Assembly: GCA_047615865.1 (NCBI GenBank)
Contig: JBLHIB010000001.1
Span: 62,001 to 126,000 of the forward strand
Direction of reading: 5' to 3'
DNA length: 64,000 bases
Source of the DNA: JADFAK01 sp047615865
Lineage (GTDB): Bacteria > Bacteroidota > Bacteroidia > Flavobacteriales_D > Sanyastnellaceae
The translations under genes were made by a program, and so were the position numbers. Position 1 is the first letter of the stretch. Each line of letters begins with the position of its first letter. Of the stretch, positions 23,697 through 33,263 are shown one piece after another. The notes under the pieces were generated by a model. It saw only the letters and a list, made by a program, of their open reading frames with translations, was not told the origin of the DNA and made no database searches.

Positions 23697-25856
23697 ATGA
23701 ATAAACTACTACTTACATCTGTACTATTGTTTACTTGTCTATTCACTTTTTCGCAAGAAAATGGCGGATTCGAAATTTGGGACGAAACTCCTACTTTTTC
23801 ATATCCAGACATCGCTCCCTCTAATTACTCAAACGCAAATGACCAGCTATATTGGACATTTGGCCTTACACCAGTCACTGAAGTGGCAGGAATTAGCGGG
23901 TCTGGTTTGAGAATGGAAACGACAGTTACCGACGATGATGTGATAGCAGGATATGCTATTTGGGGAGATGCCCCTGAGGAAGATGATTTGATTTTTCTTG
24001 GTGGTTTTCCATTTACTGATATGAGCGTTTCAGGGATTTCAGTAGCTATGCGCTATGACATTGACGTGACGTCACCGGGGTTCGTTTTGGTCCAATTCCA
24101 AAATAACGGCGAATTGGTAACTGGCGGACAAGATGGCGCCGGAAATTATTTCTTCGAAATTTCGGGAACGCAAGCAACGTGGGAAACCATGACTTTTAAC
24201 TTTGATATGCCCCTCACATCGGTTCCTGATCATTGTTCGATCATATTTGCTTCTAACGACATTCTTGACGATCCATCAACGGGTTTTGCAGGAAACTATC
24301 TTGAAATCGATAATGTGATACTCAATGGCACCATGCAATTGACTCCGGGCGGGAACCTCGATACTTGGATTGACAATCCTCCGATTGTCCTTCCTGCTGA
24401 TTGGGAAGTGCTTTACAGTCCTGAATATGCCACTTTTGAGCAATCGACGGATGCCTATGAAGGTAGCTACTCACTCAAGCTGAATACACTTTTAAGCACT
24501 GAAAATGACACCGTCGTAAGCGCCGCATACCAGGGCACAACAACTGAGGACGGTGTAATAGCAAACGTTCCTTTGCCTGATGATTCTGAAACTTTAGACT
24601 TCTGGTATAAGTACAATTCTGTAGGTGGTGATCAAGCCTTTCTCTTTTTGGTGCTCTCAGATGATATTGAAAATGACGCTGAAGGCCTAGTCTTTATTCC
24701 ATATTTTGTTGATGCGACAGCAGATTGGACAATGGGGTCTTTTAATTTCAGTGCTGAAGCTCTAGATTATGACTTTCAATATTATGCAGTTATTGCATTC
24801 AGCTCACCTATTGATGACTTAGGCGCAGCGCATCCTGGCTCGGAATTGTGGTTGGACGCGTTCAATTTCAACCTAACGGAAGGTACATGCACTCATGATC
24901 CGGGAATTATTGGTGAGCCAGGCATACTTTGTCCTGACGAAATAGCAACATTGAGCACTGAACAATGGGATTCTTATCAGTGGTATCAGCAGTTAGGTGA
25001 CTTTGGTGAGCCATTGTTGATTGAAGGAGAAACGGGGCAGGCATTCGACGTGGATGGCACGTATAGTGGATATTCAGTTTGGTGTGAAACAACCTCGGAA
25101 TCTTGCACAGAATCTACTTTCCCAATTTTGATAGACGGCCATGTATTTGCTCCTGTAGTTATTTCTGGACAAGGCACAACTGAATTATGCGAAGGCGAAA
25201 GCACAGAACTCACTATAACTGGGGATCCATTTGAATCGTACCAATGGTTCGACGATGGCACAGAGATTATGGGCGCAACATCAAGTTCATACACTGTTTC
25301 TGAAACAGGAAGCTTCACAGTAATTGTTACCGCTGAAGAATGTCCAAATTATGAAATGACCAATGGGATTTCATTTGACATCACAAGTCACCCAATTCCA
25401 GAACCAGTAATTTCTCAAGATGGAGGCGCCTTGACTCTTTCTGAGACCTATAATGACTACCAATGGTACTTAGACGGCAATACCATCAACGGGGCTGCAG
25501 GGAGTTCATACAACGCCGCTCAAGACGGAGACTATTACGTAGTGGTGTCTGACGCATGGGGATGCGAAGGAACTTCTGATGTTGTGACGGTCATTATCGA
25601 CAACATCAACAACTTTACAGCAAACAATTTCACCTTGTATCCTAATCCAGCAAGTTCATTGTTGAATATTGAATTCGTTACAAAATCAGTAAACAACAAC
25701 GTCACAATTTTAGATTTGACAGGAAAAATTGTCTATCAAAAGGCAACAAGCTTGTCTAAGCTAAGTCTTGATGTCACTGCTTATTCGACTGGTGTTTACT
25801 TCGTTCAAGTTAGCAACCAGTACACATCTTCGAATTCGAAAATTACGATTCGATAA
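23697..25856 (+). CDS. Secreted multi-domain protein with T9SS type A sorting domain
   Basis: 719 residues. A signal peptide (MNKLLLTSVLLFTCLFTFSQ) is followed by two PCMD/carbohydrate-binding-like beta-sandwich regions: 20-215, starting NGGFEIWD, and 220-400 with EGSYSLKLNT and ELWLDAFNFNL. Two or three Ig-like repeats come next (TELCEGESTELTITGDPFES, YQWFDDGTEI, YQWYLDGNTI). The C-terminal 75 residues are a clear type A T9SS sorting domain (FTLYPNPASSLLNIEF ... GVYFVQVSN). Repeated 'YQWY.DG' motifs suggest tandem modules for adhesion or glycan binding; there is no catalytic motif. It ends at a good terminator. Confidence 0.85.
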   Translation: MNKLLLTSVLLFTCLFTFSQENGGFEIWDETPTFSYPDIAPSNYSNANDQLYWTFGLTPVTEVAGISGSGLRMETTVTDDDVIAGYAIWGDAPEEDDLIFLGGFPFTDMSVSGISVAMRYDIDVTSPGFVLVQFQNNGELVTGGQDGAGNYFFEISGTQATWETMTFNFDMPLTSVPDHCSIIFASNDILDDPSTGFAGNYLEIDNVILNGTMQLTPGGNLDTWIDNPPIVLPADWEVLYSPEYATFEQSTDAYEGSYSLKLNTLLSTENDTVVSAAYQGTTTEDGVIANVPLPDDSETLDFWYKYNSVGGDQAFLFLVLSDDIENDAEGLVFIPYFVDATADWTMGSFNFSAEALDYDFQYYAVIAFSSPIDDLGAAHPGSELWLDAFNFNLTEGTCTHDPGIIGEPGILCPDEIATLSTEQWDSYQWYQQLGDFGEPLLIEGETGQAFDVDGTYSGYSVWCETTSESCTESTFPILIDGHVFAPVVISGQGTTELCEGESTELTITGDPFESYQWFDDGTEIMGATSSSYTVSETGSFTVIVTAEECPNYEMTNGISFDITSHPIPEPVISQDGGALTLSETYNDYQWYLDGNTINGAAGSSYNAAQDGDYYVVVSDAWGCEGTSDVVTVIIDNINNFTANNFTLYPNPASSLLNIEFVTKSVNNNVTILDLTGKIVYQKATSLSKLSLDVTAYSTGVYFVQVSNQYTSSNSKITIR

Positions 25857-25875
25857 CCCAAAAACTCACATTTAT

Positions 25876-25903
25876 GGCCGGTGTTTTACGCCGGCCTTTT
25901 TTT
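25876..25903 (+). terminator. Rho-independent terminator
   Basis: GGCCGG (25876-25881) pairs with CCGGCC (25891-25896) across a nine-base loop and is followed by seven T's. It terminates the secreted-protein gene. Confidence 0.85.
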
Positions 25904-25928
25904 GCTTTTAGCATTGCATGCAAATGTC

Positions 25929-25959
25929 TTGCTCTATACGCTTCGAAAAGCTAATTTTG
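25929..25959 (+). promoter_or_regulatory. Bacteroidota promoter, nearly leaderless
   Basis: TTG (25929-25931), a 20-base spacer, TAATTTTG (25952-25959), then only four bases (cacc) to the ATG at 25964. Both boxes match the phylum consensus exactly, so transcription probably starts at or within a few bases of the start codon. Confidence 0.65.
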
Positions 25960-25963
25960 CACC

Positions 25964-26443
25964 ATGAAATTCCGCCGATTAAACGCCGAAGAACTTGATT
26001 CACTTCAACAGGACTTCATTAAGTTTCTCGCTTCTAATACAGTAACTGCTGATGACTGGAAGTCAATGCAGAAGAACTCCCCTGAAAAATCAGAGGAAAT
26101 GATAGATGTATTTAGCGACATTGTTTTCGAAAAGATCCTCGGCAACATTAAATTCATGCAACACCGATTCCCACAGGAGTTGAGGGTGTATAAGTTTGAT
26201 GAAAAAGAAGCTTCTGCCATAGTCCTACGTTTCAAATCTGAAGGTCTTGATCTTACAAGCAACGACGACGTTCAAGGAGTAGCCACAGGAAAGATTGACC
26301 TTACCAAATATGCGCCGGAAGTACTGCACGGTACGCGAGCATATAGAAGTTCAAGGAAGGAAGAGATGTTTGTGCTTATGGAGCAAGGAGCCAAGCCATG
26401 CAAGGAAGCATTCTGGCTGTCAATAGCAAAAATGCTCAATTAG
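25964..26443 (+). CDS. Uncharacterised Bacteroidota protein, DUF6495-like
   Basis: A 159-residue soluble, mostly helical protein. The opening MKFRRLNAEELDSLQQDFIKFLASNTVTADDW and the ISS-like central segment (EEMIDVFSDIVFEKILGNIKFMQHR) match a small family that I recall as DUF6495; this rests on memory, not a search. No metal-binding or catalytic motif is evident. It has its own strong promoter after a terminator, and its stop overlaps the convergent HAD gene. Function unknown. Confidence 0.65.
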   Translation: MKFRRLNAEELDSLQQDFIKFLASNTVTADDWKSMQKNSPEKSEEMIDVFSDIVFEKILGNIKFMQHRFPQELRVYKFDEKEASAIVLRFKSEGLDLTSNDDVQGVATGKIDLTKYAPEVLHGTRAYRSSRKEEMFVLMEQGAKPCKEAFWLSIAKMLN

Positions 26444-27108
26444 AGCGGAACCCACGTCTTGAGGACCGTTTCAATATTTGTTTGCTCCAAATCCAAGTGG
26501 AATGCATTCAGTCCTGCCAACCTGGCACCTTCGACATGCTGAATAGAGTCATCAATAAATAAAGTCTTTTTGGGATCGAGTGAATTCTGCTCCAGGACGA
26601 AATTAAAAATTTCAGCGCTCGGCTTTCTCATCCCAATTTCGTTCGAATAATAGACCTTTTCGAAACCATTTTTGAATTTTCGAATTCCAACATCCTGATC
26701 AATCATTTGCTCAAAAGCTCGCACATGAATGCTATTGGTATTGCTCAAGATAAAAGAACGGTACACTTTTTGAATTTCTTCTAGCCAAACAGCTCTAGAA
26801 GGTTCTATGCCGATAAGAATCGAATTCCACGCCTGCTCCATTTGCGCGCAAGTGACATCCATTTCTAGTACCTTACTGAGTCCCCGCCAAAAATCACTTT
26901 CGCTTATTTCCCCTTTTTCCAATTGATCGAATGAGGCACTCTGTGCTTTCTTTGAATATAGGGTGTCAAAATTCTTAGCGCCGAGCTTGATGAATTCACG
27001 AACAGGAGCTTGATAGTCTATATCAAAGAGGACGCCTCCAAAATCAAAGATAATGGCATCAATATTTTCACGAATAACGCGGAGATCAGGATTCATATGA
27101 ACTCTCAA
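26440..27108 (-). CDS. HAD-superfamily hydrolase (subfamily IA)
   Basis: 222 residues. HAD motif I is DFGGVLFD near residue 20, motif II is ILSNTNS, motif III is the Lys in RKPSAEIF and motif IV is FIDDSIQHVEGA. This layout is that of YihX-like phosphatases acting on small phosphorylated metabolites. The cap lies between motifs I and II. The ATG overlaps the stop of the upstream HU-CCDC81/SPOR gene by four bases, so they are co-translated. The substrate is not visible; no structural link to the neighbour's cell-wall role is known. Confidence 0.85.
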   Translation of the reverse strand: MRVHMNPDLRVIRENIDAIIFDFGGVLFDIDYQAPVREFIKLGAKNFDTLYSKKAQSASFDQLEKGEISESDFWRGLSKVLEMDVTCAQMEQAWNSILIGIEPSRAVWLEEIQKVYRSFILSNTNSIHVRAFEQMIDQDVGIRKFKNGFEKVYYSNEIGMRKPSAEIFNFVLEQNSLDPKKTLFIDDSIQHVEGARLAGLNAFHLDLEQTNIETVLKTWVPL

Positions 27109-28271
27109 TTTTTAGAGAGCCACGCACTTTTATTCTGAGAAGACTTGATTTCTTTCAGTGCTTCTTTTGCTGCCTTTTTGTTGGTATAGCTCCCATAACA
27201 AACCAAATGCAATCCTCTTTTATGACCAAAAATAGAAGCGTCGAACCCCTTGCTTTTGAGAGAATTGACTAATCCTTCTGCATTGGACTTTTGTTTGAAC
27301 GCACCTCCAACGATGAAATACAATTCCATAGAAGTTGCTGCCTCTAGGCTTGAATTTGGCCTTACCTCAACAGCAGGATTTACTTCTACTAGAGTAGATT
27401 CTAAAGTGGAATTCAGAGTTTCAGAAACGTCTAAATTATTGTTTAATTTCGCGTCATTAAACTTGACCATGACTCCTTCAGGGCTTACTTTATCATCGAT
27501 AAATGAAAAGTAGACACCAGACATCAGAGGGTTTCCTTGAGCAATTTTCTCCAAAGAATTTTCATCCTCCGGATAATTAAAAATTACTGCTTCCTCCTCA
27601 AATCGAGGTTGGTATACCGAAGAGATTTCATGAGAAGAGAATGGGTTGAGTGAAGCAAAATTAATGTTCTTGCCTCCAGGATTTCCTTTCAAATAGATAT
27701 AGCCCGTAGCTGCTATGAGAGGAAGCACCACGGCAGCCGCCGCAATCCACAATCCTCTTCTTTTGCGAGGGGTATCTTCTTTATCGTCAACTTTAATTTC
27801 AATAGGAAGAGGTACTACTTTTGTTTCACCAGTTTCGGGCTTAACAGCCACAACATGCTGCGGTAAAGTAATGGTTCCCAATCCAAAAGCACTAGTCAGG
27901 AAGTTCATTTTTTCATCGACGATAAAGTGCATTCGTCCATCTTGGGACATATACAATGCACCTACTGACTCCAATTCAACACGGAGACCATCGGCAAGTG
28001 AACCTTTGAAAGAAGCAACAAGTGTCTCTATCTCCGCGACCGCCTCGTCGTAAGTGAGTTTATAACGTCTTGCTAAGGCGTTGGCCAACAGGCCATCGTT
28101 GTGCGTAAGGTTTTTATTGAACGAAATGAATTTTGAAGGAGGAGCAATAGTCTTTTGCCTGGTGTTTATGCGCGCACCGACTTCATTGCCCACGAATCCA
28201 CCAAACCCCGGAACTATCACGCAATCGTGCAGATACAGCAGTTGTCCTATGTCTATTCCTAAATTCTTCAT
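27105..28271 (-). CDS. HU-CCDC81 and SPOR domain transmembrane protein
   Basis: 388 residues. The N-terminal 1-135 (LLYLHDCVIVPGFGGFV ... FNKNLTHNDGLLANALA) is the bacterial CCDC81-like HU module. Residues about 168-190 form one transmembrane helix (GLWIAAAAVVLPLIAATGYIY) after a basic RKRR stretch. A low-complexity linker follows. A C-terminal SPOR domain at about 312-388 (YFIVGGAFKQKSNAEGLVNSL ... KAAKEALKEI) binds denuded peptidoglycan glycan strands. The architecture puts a possibly DNA- or protein-binding HU module in the cytoplasm and SPOR in the periplasm, suggesting a cell-division or envelope link. The HAD gene is translationally coupled downstream. Confidence 0.85.
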   Translation of the reverse strand: MKNLGIDIGQLLYLHDCVIVPGFGGFVGNEVGARINTRQKTIAPPSKFISFNKNLTHNDGLLANALARRYKLTYDEAVAEIETLVASFKGSLADGLRVELESVGALYMSQDGRMHFIVDEKMNFLTSAFGLGTITLPQHVVAVKPETGETKVVPLPIEIKVDDKEDTPRKRRGLWIAAAAVVLPLIAATGYIYLKGNPGGKNINFASLNPFSSHEISSVYQPRFEEEAVIFNYPEDENSLEKIAQGNPLMSGVYFSFIDDKVSPEGVMVKFNDAKLNNNLDVSETLNSTLESTLVEVNPAVEVRPNSSLEAATSMELYFIVGGAFKQKSNAEGLVNSLKSKGFDASIFGHKRGLHLVCYGSYTNKKAAKEALKEIKSSQNKSAWLSKN

Positions 28272-28334
28272 TTTCCTTTTACGAAGGTAATATTTCTATT
28301 CAAGCAAAATGCTAGGCATTTCACAAAAGCTATC

Positions 28335-29078
28335 TTAAAGTGTGTGCGTGTTTTCAATCGCTTTGATATCCTCTGGCGAATCGACCGCTGGGGACTCAAA
28401 TTTAGTGATTGCGGCAAAAATCGATTTACCATTTTCCAACCATCTTAACTGTTCCAATGACTCGCATTGTTCCAATGTAGAGGGAAGCATATGGCATATT
28501 TCTCGCAAGACATTCGCTCGGTAGCCGTAGATCCCAATATGCTTGTAATAGGTGTGCATTTGCACCCAATCATGAGCCAACTCTCCATTACAAAATGGTA
28601 TAGGACTCCGGCTAAAGTAAAGCACTTTTCCTTCGTTGGAGATAGTCACTTTTACCTTATTCGGATTGAGCAAACTGTCAACTGAATCGATCTTCTTAAT
28701 TAGAGTTGCTAATTCTACTTCTGGTCGATTAAAAAGTTTCACCAAAGACTCAATCATTTCAGGTTTAATGAACGGCTCATCTCCTTGAATATTGACTACA
28801 ACATCGCATGTCGATCCGGATTTAACAAACGCCTCCAAACACCGATCGGTGCCAGAGGGATGTTCCTCCATGGTCATGATCGCCTCGCCTCCAAACCCTA
28901 CAACAGTGTTGTAGATCTCTTGGTTGTCTGTTGCTACCCACAATTCGTCCAACATGGTGCACTTTTTCGCATTTTCGTAAACCCATTGGATCATTGGCTT
29001 TCCATGTATCAAAGCCAGTGGTTTACCCGGAAAACGTTGAGATCCAAATCTCGATGGAATGAAGCCTGCGACTCTCAT
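28335..29078 (-). CDS. kdsB: 3-deoxy-manno-octulosonate cytidylyltransferase
   Basis: A 247-residue enzyme that activates Kdo as CMP-Kdo for lipid A core assembly. The N-terminus FIPSRFGSQRFPGKPLALIHGKPMI is the nucleotide-binding signature. VNIQGDEPFI (Mg site), VLYFSRSPIPF and HIGIYGYR also match KdsB. Full length. Its start codon overlaps the stop of the upstream TonB-dependent receptor gene by four bases, an unexpected partner for an LPS enzyme. Confidence 0.95.
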   Translation of the reverse strand: MRVAGFIPSRFGSQRFPGKPLALIHGKPMIQWVYENAKKCTMLDELWVATDNQEIYNTVVGFGGEAIMTMEEHPSGTDRCLEAFVKSGSTCDVVVNIQGDEPFIKPEMIESLVKLFNRPEVELATLIKKIDSVDSLLNPNKVKVTISNEGKVLYFSRSPIPFCNGELAHDWVQMHTYYKHIGIYGYRANVLREICHMLPSTLEQCESLEQLRWLENGKSIFAAITKFESPAVDSPEDIKAIENTHTL

Positions 29079-31504
29079 AGTGTCACTGTATACTGTAGAA
29101 CTGTTGTCCGAGGCTTTTCTACGGTTAAAGGACGAATGGCATACTCTCGATTGAACATATTGTTCATGACCAAGCCCAGCCTATGTGTTTCGTTGAATTG
29201 GTATAAGAACCGGAAGTCAAATACAGAGTCGTCTTTCGCATTGTCTGCCCTCCATTCGATTATTCCATAACCTTGATAAGTGAGCGGGTCATTCGGATCG
29301 TCAAGCAATTCAAAAACCGAATCTATGTTATCCATAACAGTATTGTACCGGTAACTTAGACCAATTATGACCTTCTTATACGTAGCCTCAATGTCTCCCC
29401 GCACAAGATGTCGCAGTCTATATTTGAGGAAATTATTATCGGTATTGCTGCTTGTACTGGCATAACTCGCTTCACTGAACATATCGATACTCAATATACT
29501 AGCCGTATCTATAGGAGAGCGCGCATAAACGTAATCAGGCGTAGTAGAAATCGGCACTGAATAGGTGTATCCAGCGAGCACCTGAACATCCACTTTTCCA
29601 ATTTTACCGCCACCAAGAATACTTAGGTCCAAGCCAGTAACTTTGGCATTTCCAGTGTTTACACTTTTAAATCCAAGACCAAGAAAGTTATTGAATGCTG
29701 GATTTGGATCCCACTGCCCAAAGGTAAATTCGATATAATCCTTGTATTCTTGGATGAAATAAGCGGCATCCAGAAATCCCTGAAAATTTCCGATTTTAAA
29801 ACCTTGTTTAATTCCAAGTTCGGCATTGTAGGACGATTCAGAATTCAACTCTTGATTGGGAAAGACACTAATCACGCCCACTTTAGTTTGAATATACCTT
29901 TCGGCCATTGTTGGAAATCGATATCCCTGACCATATGAGGCACGAATGAAAGTAGCTTTAGCCAATTGATAATTCAGTCCACCTCGATATACTGGTCGCC
30001 CTTCCTTTTCGTTGTTAATCCGGAAATGCTCATATCTCATTCCGCCGGAGATATTCAACTTTCCCCAAAACTTTTTGTCCAACTGAAGATATGCCGAGTA
30101 GTTTGAAGCAGCATTAACTCCATTGGCATTCTCACCTGTGTATAGCTCTCCGGTGGCATTCGTATATATGCCTACAGCTCCCAAGGTGGTCGTGAAGTCC
30201 TTGATATTGAACCTTTCATAACGTTGCTGGTATTGGTACGCTGCATAGTATACATCGCTATAGTTGCCTTGGCCATTGTCATTGTTGTTATCAAGATTGA
30301 ACCATCTCGTTCGCAGTGAATGGCGACTGCCTTGCTTCGTCACGTATTCAATGTATGGATCAACATTACCAATCACTTGGCGTGTGCGAGTAGCAGCACC
30401 GTCAAACGCTGTATAAAGGCCTTCTTTGTTGTTGTCCCATAGGAGGGTACTCAATGACTCACCTTTGAGCCAATTGGTATTGACACCAATGGCTAGACCT
30501 TTAATCTTTTTTGCCTCCCACCGCAGGTTCATGTTGATCCGTGCTCTTGTTTCGGCAGCATACCTATTCACATCGACGGGGTTGTATTCGCTCGATGCAG
30601 GAATTCCTTCAGAATCATGCACTGGACCTAGATGCCCATCATCACCCAAATAGCTTCCACCAATAACCATAGATAACTGACCTATTCTCCTAGAATGGAA
30701 AAAATTCATTCCAGTCATCATTGGGGAACCTGACCAGTACTTGCCTTCTGTAGTTTGAGGTTTGCTGTACACCCCATAGAATACATTGGCCTTTGTTTCG
30801 GGTTGCCCACTCGGGTATTTTGTGCGCAAGTGAATAACACCACTCAGCGCGGCCGATCCGTACAGGACAGAACTCGCACCCTTTATTATCTCAACTTGCT
30901 CGACATTTTCAACCGGTAGAAAACCCCAAGAAGGTCTTCCAGCATCACCGGACAGCAATGGAAGATCATCTACAAGTACCATAACTCGACTACCTGCGCC
31001 AAAGCTATATCCACTTCCCGATCGGATTTGAGGCTCATTATCGACAATTATTACCCCAGGCGTCTGGTTCAAGGCATCGTCAATAGATGTCGTATTCTTA
31101 TTCTCAATAATGTTTGGTTTGAGGACCTCTAGAGAAACGGTAAGTTCGGTGATGTCCTGCTCAAATCTACCGGCTGAAACAACAACTAAATCAAGCGCTG
31201 TAACGTCCGGTTCAAGGCTTATCGATAGGCTTTCGACTTCACCAGCTTTGATAAATACTTCCTCTTGAAATGATTTGTAGCCGATATAAGAAATGGTTAC
31301 TTTCTGAGAGCCTACAGGCAATTCTAAGACGAAACGCCCCTGAATATCAGTGACAGCCACAGATTTATTACTTACAATGCTTGCGCCGATCAAAGTTTCC
31401 TCATTCTGGGCATCTTTGATCACGCCTGTAAGCGTACCCGATTGAGAAAAGCTTGCTATAGAAGCAAGAACGCAGACTAGAAAAGTAACTATTCGCATAA
31501 TCAT
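29075..31504 (-). CDS. TonB-dependent outer-membrane receptor
   Basis: 809 residues. A signal peptide (to about 22, SFSQ) precedes a carboxypeptidase-regulatory-like domain (GTLTGVIKDAQNEETLIGASIV, 24-105). The plug follows (about 125-235, with DALNQTPGVIIVDNEP and GASSVLYGSAALSGVIHLRTK). A 22-strand-type barrel runs to the C-terminus, ending TVLQYTVTL. It imports a ligand using TonB/ExbBD energy. The sequence does not indicate a substrate: there is no SusD partner nearby, which argues against a starch-utilisation-type pair, and no Fur-like box was recognised. Two start ATGs (31504, 31498) are possible. It is divergent from dprA. Confidence 0.9.
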   Translation of the reverse strand: MIMRIVTFLVCVLASIASFSQSGTLTGVIKDAQNEETLIGASIVSNKSVAVTDIQGRFVLELPVGSQKVTISYIGYKSFQEEVFIKAGEVESLSISLEPDVTALDLVVVSAGRFEQDITELTVSLEVLKPNIIENKNTTSIDDALNQTPGVIIVDNEPQIRSGSGYSFGAGSRVMVLVDDLPLLSGDAGRPSWGFLPVENVEQVEIIKGASSVLYGSAALSGVIHLRTKYPSGQPETKANVFYGVYSKPQTTEGKYWSGSPMMTGMNFFHSRRIGQLSMVIGGSYLGDDGHLGPVHDSEGIPASSEYNPVDVNRYAAETRARINMNLRWEAKKIKGLAIGVNTNWLKGESLSTLLWDNNKEGLYTAFDGAATRTRQVIGNVDPYIEYVTKQGSRHSLRTRWFNLDNNNDNGQGNYSDVYYAAYQYQQRYERFNIKDFTTTLGAVGIYTNATGELYTGENANGVNAASNYSAYLQLDKKFWGKLNISGGMRYEHFRINNEKEGRPVYRGGLNYQLAKATFIRASYGQGYRFPTMAERYIQTKVGVISVFPNQELNSESSYNAELGIKQGFKIGNFQGFLDAAYFIQEYKDYIEFTFGQWDPNPAFNNFLGLGFKSVNTGNAKVTGLDLSILGGGKIGKVDVQVLAGYTYSVPISTTPDYVYARSPIDTASILSIDMFSEASYASTSSNTDNNFLKYRLRHLVRGDIEATYKKVIIGLSYRYNTVMDNIDSVFELLDDPNDPLTYQGYGIIEWRADNAKDDSVFDFRFLYQFNETHRLGLVMNNMFNREYAIRPLTVEKPRTTVLQYTVTL

Positions 31505-31659
31505 GAGGTGAAGGTTGATGCAATAATATGAAATATCGACGTCTCCGACTTAGCCTTGCATGCAGCACTTATGTCCAAAAAGTGAACACTTACAAAACAG
31601 ATCACTTTGTCGGACAGCAGAATAAGCCTCAAAACATACTTTCGTCTTCATTTATCACC

Positions 31660-32754
31660 ATGGATTCAAGGATTTATCAAATTGCTATAAACTACCTCGA
31701 CGGAATAGGCCCCGTATATGCGCGTCGCCTAATTAAGAGGCTTGGCGACCCCCGACCGATATTCAGTGAGCCTTTGAATCATCTATTGTGTTTAGAAGAG
31801 ATTCCACGAACCAACCTGCTAAATATGCAACGAACTAACGCGTTAGAGTTGGCACGAAAGGAGCTCGACAACATGGAGAAGCATGGTGTTTCAAACCTTT
31901 TTTATCAAGATGAAAAATTCCCACATCGGCTAGAGTATTGCAATGATGCGCCTACAAACTTATTTGCCAAAGGCTCTATAAATCTTAATACAAACAAGGT
32001 CATTAGTATCGTAGGCACACGACATTCTAGCGCTTACGGGGTACAAATGGTCAATCAGTTTATCGAAGAAATCAGTTCAAAAGACATTCTCATTGTAAGT
32101 GGAATGGCCTTCGGAATCGATATTTCTGCCCATAGAGCAGCTAATCGTTGTGGAGTAAACAACACAGCAGTACTTGCGCATGGACTGGACAGAGTCTATC
32201 CAAGTCAGCATGTATCTGAAGCCAGGAGAACCTTGAACAATGGCGGGTGGCTTTCTGAATTCCCAATTGGTACCGCACCTGATCGGGAAAACTTTCCCAT
32301 GCGCAATCGGATTGTTGCTGGCTTGGCTGATGTGACAATTATCGTTGAATCTGCGAGTACTGGTGGATCTCTAATTACAGCTGAACTGGCCCATGCATAC
32401 AATAGAGAAGTTGCCGCATATCCGGGGAGGGTCATTGACAAATATTCCCAAGGATGCAATACCCTTATTCGAACTCAAAAAGCTGCCTTAATCCATAATT
32501 TATCGGATTTAGAGAAGCTAATGGGATGGGACTTGAAAAATCAGAATCCTGAAAGGCAAATTAGATTATTTGACGATCTCTCCACAGAAGAGGATCTAAT
32601 AATGCGTTGTTTACAAAAAAAAAGAATGGTTGCTATCGATGAATTGAGTGTAAATTCCGGACTGAGTTCCGGTCAAGTTTCACATTTATTACTTCAGATG
32701 GAATTCAAAGGAATAATAAGGTCTCACCCTGGAAAACTATATGCTACAATATAA
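31660..32754 (+). CDS. dprA: DNA processing protein DprA
   Basis: 364 residues from the ATG at 31660 (MDSRIYQIAINYLDGIGPVYARRL). It loads RecA on incoming single-stranded DNA in natural transformation. An N-terminal SAM/HhH-like region precedes the Rossmann DprA core, with SIVGTRHSSAYG, VSGMAFGIDISAHRAA, AHGLDRVYPSQH, SEFPIGTAPDRENFPMRNRI and ESASTGGSLITAELA. The C-terminal winged-helix domain (about 310-364) is present. The open frame extends upstream to 31528, but that part is not family-like. Related genes for competence are not in the window. It converges on the 32763 gene with an eight-base gap. Confidence 0.95.
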   Translation: MDSRIYQIAINYLDGIGPVYARRLIKRLGDPRPIFSEPLNHLLCLEEIPRTNLLNMQRTNALELARKELDNMEKHGVSNLFYQDEKFPHRLEYCNDAPTNLFAKGSINLNTNKVISIVGTRHSSAYGVQMVNQFIEEISSKDILIVSGMAFGIDISAHRAANRCGVNNTAVLAHGLDRVYPSQHVSEARRTLNNGGWLSEFPIGTAPDRENFPMRNRIVAGLADVTIIVESASTGGSLITAELAHAYNREVAAYPGRVIDKYSQGCNTLIRTQKAALIHNLSDLEKLMGWDLKNQNPERQIRLFDDLSTEEDLIMRCLQKKRMVAIDELSVNSGLSSGQVSHLLLQMEFKGIIRSHPGKLYATI

Positions 32755-32762
32755 GTCTAAGT

Positions 32763-33131
32763 TTAAGAAGCTAAGCCCATGGTAGCATTGGCGCTTGAAT
32801 CATTCTTTTGGGATACTGGCTTGCCCAAGCCTCCACCAATTTCACGAAGAATTGACTTGCAAATCGCCTTCTTAAGATCTGGATCATCGCTGTGCGATAG
32901 AATATTCAAACTCTTCTGAATGTCATTAAGGAAAGACACTTTGCAGTATGGCATAACACCCTGGTAAAAATTAAGTGTCTTGTAGTAGCATGAATTGTAG
33001 TTCTCTTTTTTTAACGATACTGCAAAATCGTTGATGAAAGTGCTTGCTTTTGCACTAATGCGCTGAGCAATCGACTTCCGAAATTCGGCGTCGTTCTCTG
33101 CTATCTTCGTCAAAAGGTGTAAGTCAATCAT
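32763..33131 (-). CDS. Small helical protein, possible degenerate Hpt domain
   Basis: 122 residues, unrecognised by name. Its helix pattern aligns by eye with the Hpt protein 133 bases upstream: 'FRKSIAQRISAKASTFINDFAVSLKKENYNS' against 'FIREILEVYLSSTPKDLLKLQTHVVEENWEM'. Where Hpt has the phosphorylated His in AHKMKSSS, this protein has TLNFYQG, without a histidine. If homologous it could not take part in phosphotransfer and may be a binding decoy or regulator. The C-terminal 20 residues are flexible (NDSSANATMGLAS). An unrelated helical protein remains possible. Confidence 0.5.
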   Translation of the reverse strand: MIDLHLLTKIAENDAEFRKSIAQRISAKASTFINDFAVSLKKENYNSCYYKTLNFYQGVMPYCKVSFLNDIQKSLNILSHSDDPDLKKAICKSILREIGGGLGKPVSQKNDSSANATMGLAS

Positions 33132-33263
33132 GCCTCCTAGATTTATATTCTTCTACAAGGTTAGCGCGATGGCCTCGAAATAGAGGTAGGAAGGTCACCA
33201 TACCCTATGTCGGAATTCTCTTACAGAGACTTATATGACATCGTTGAGCTCAACTAAGATGGG

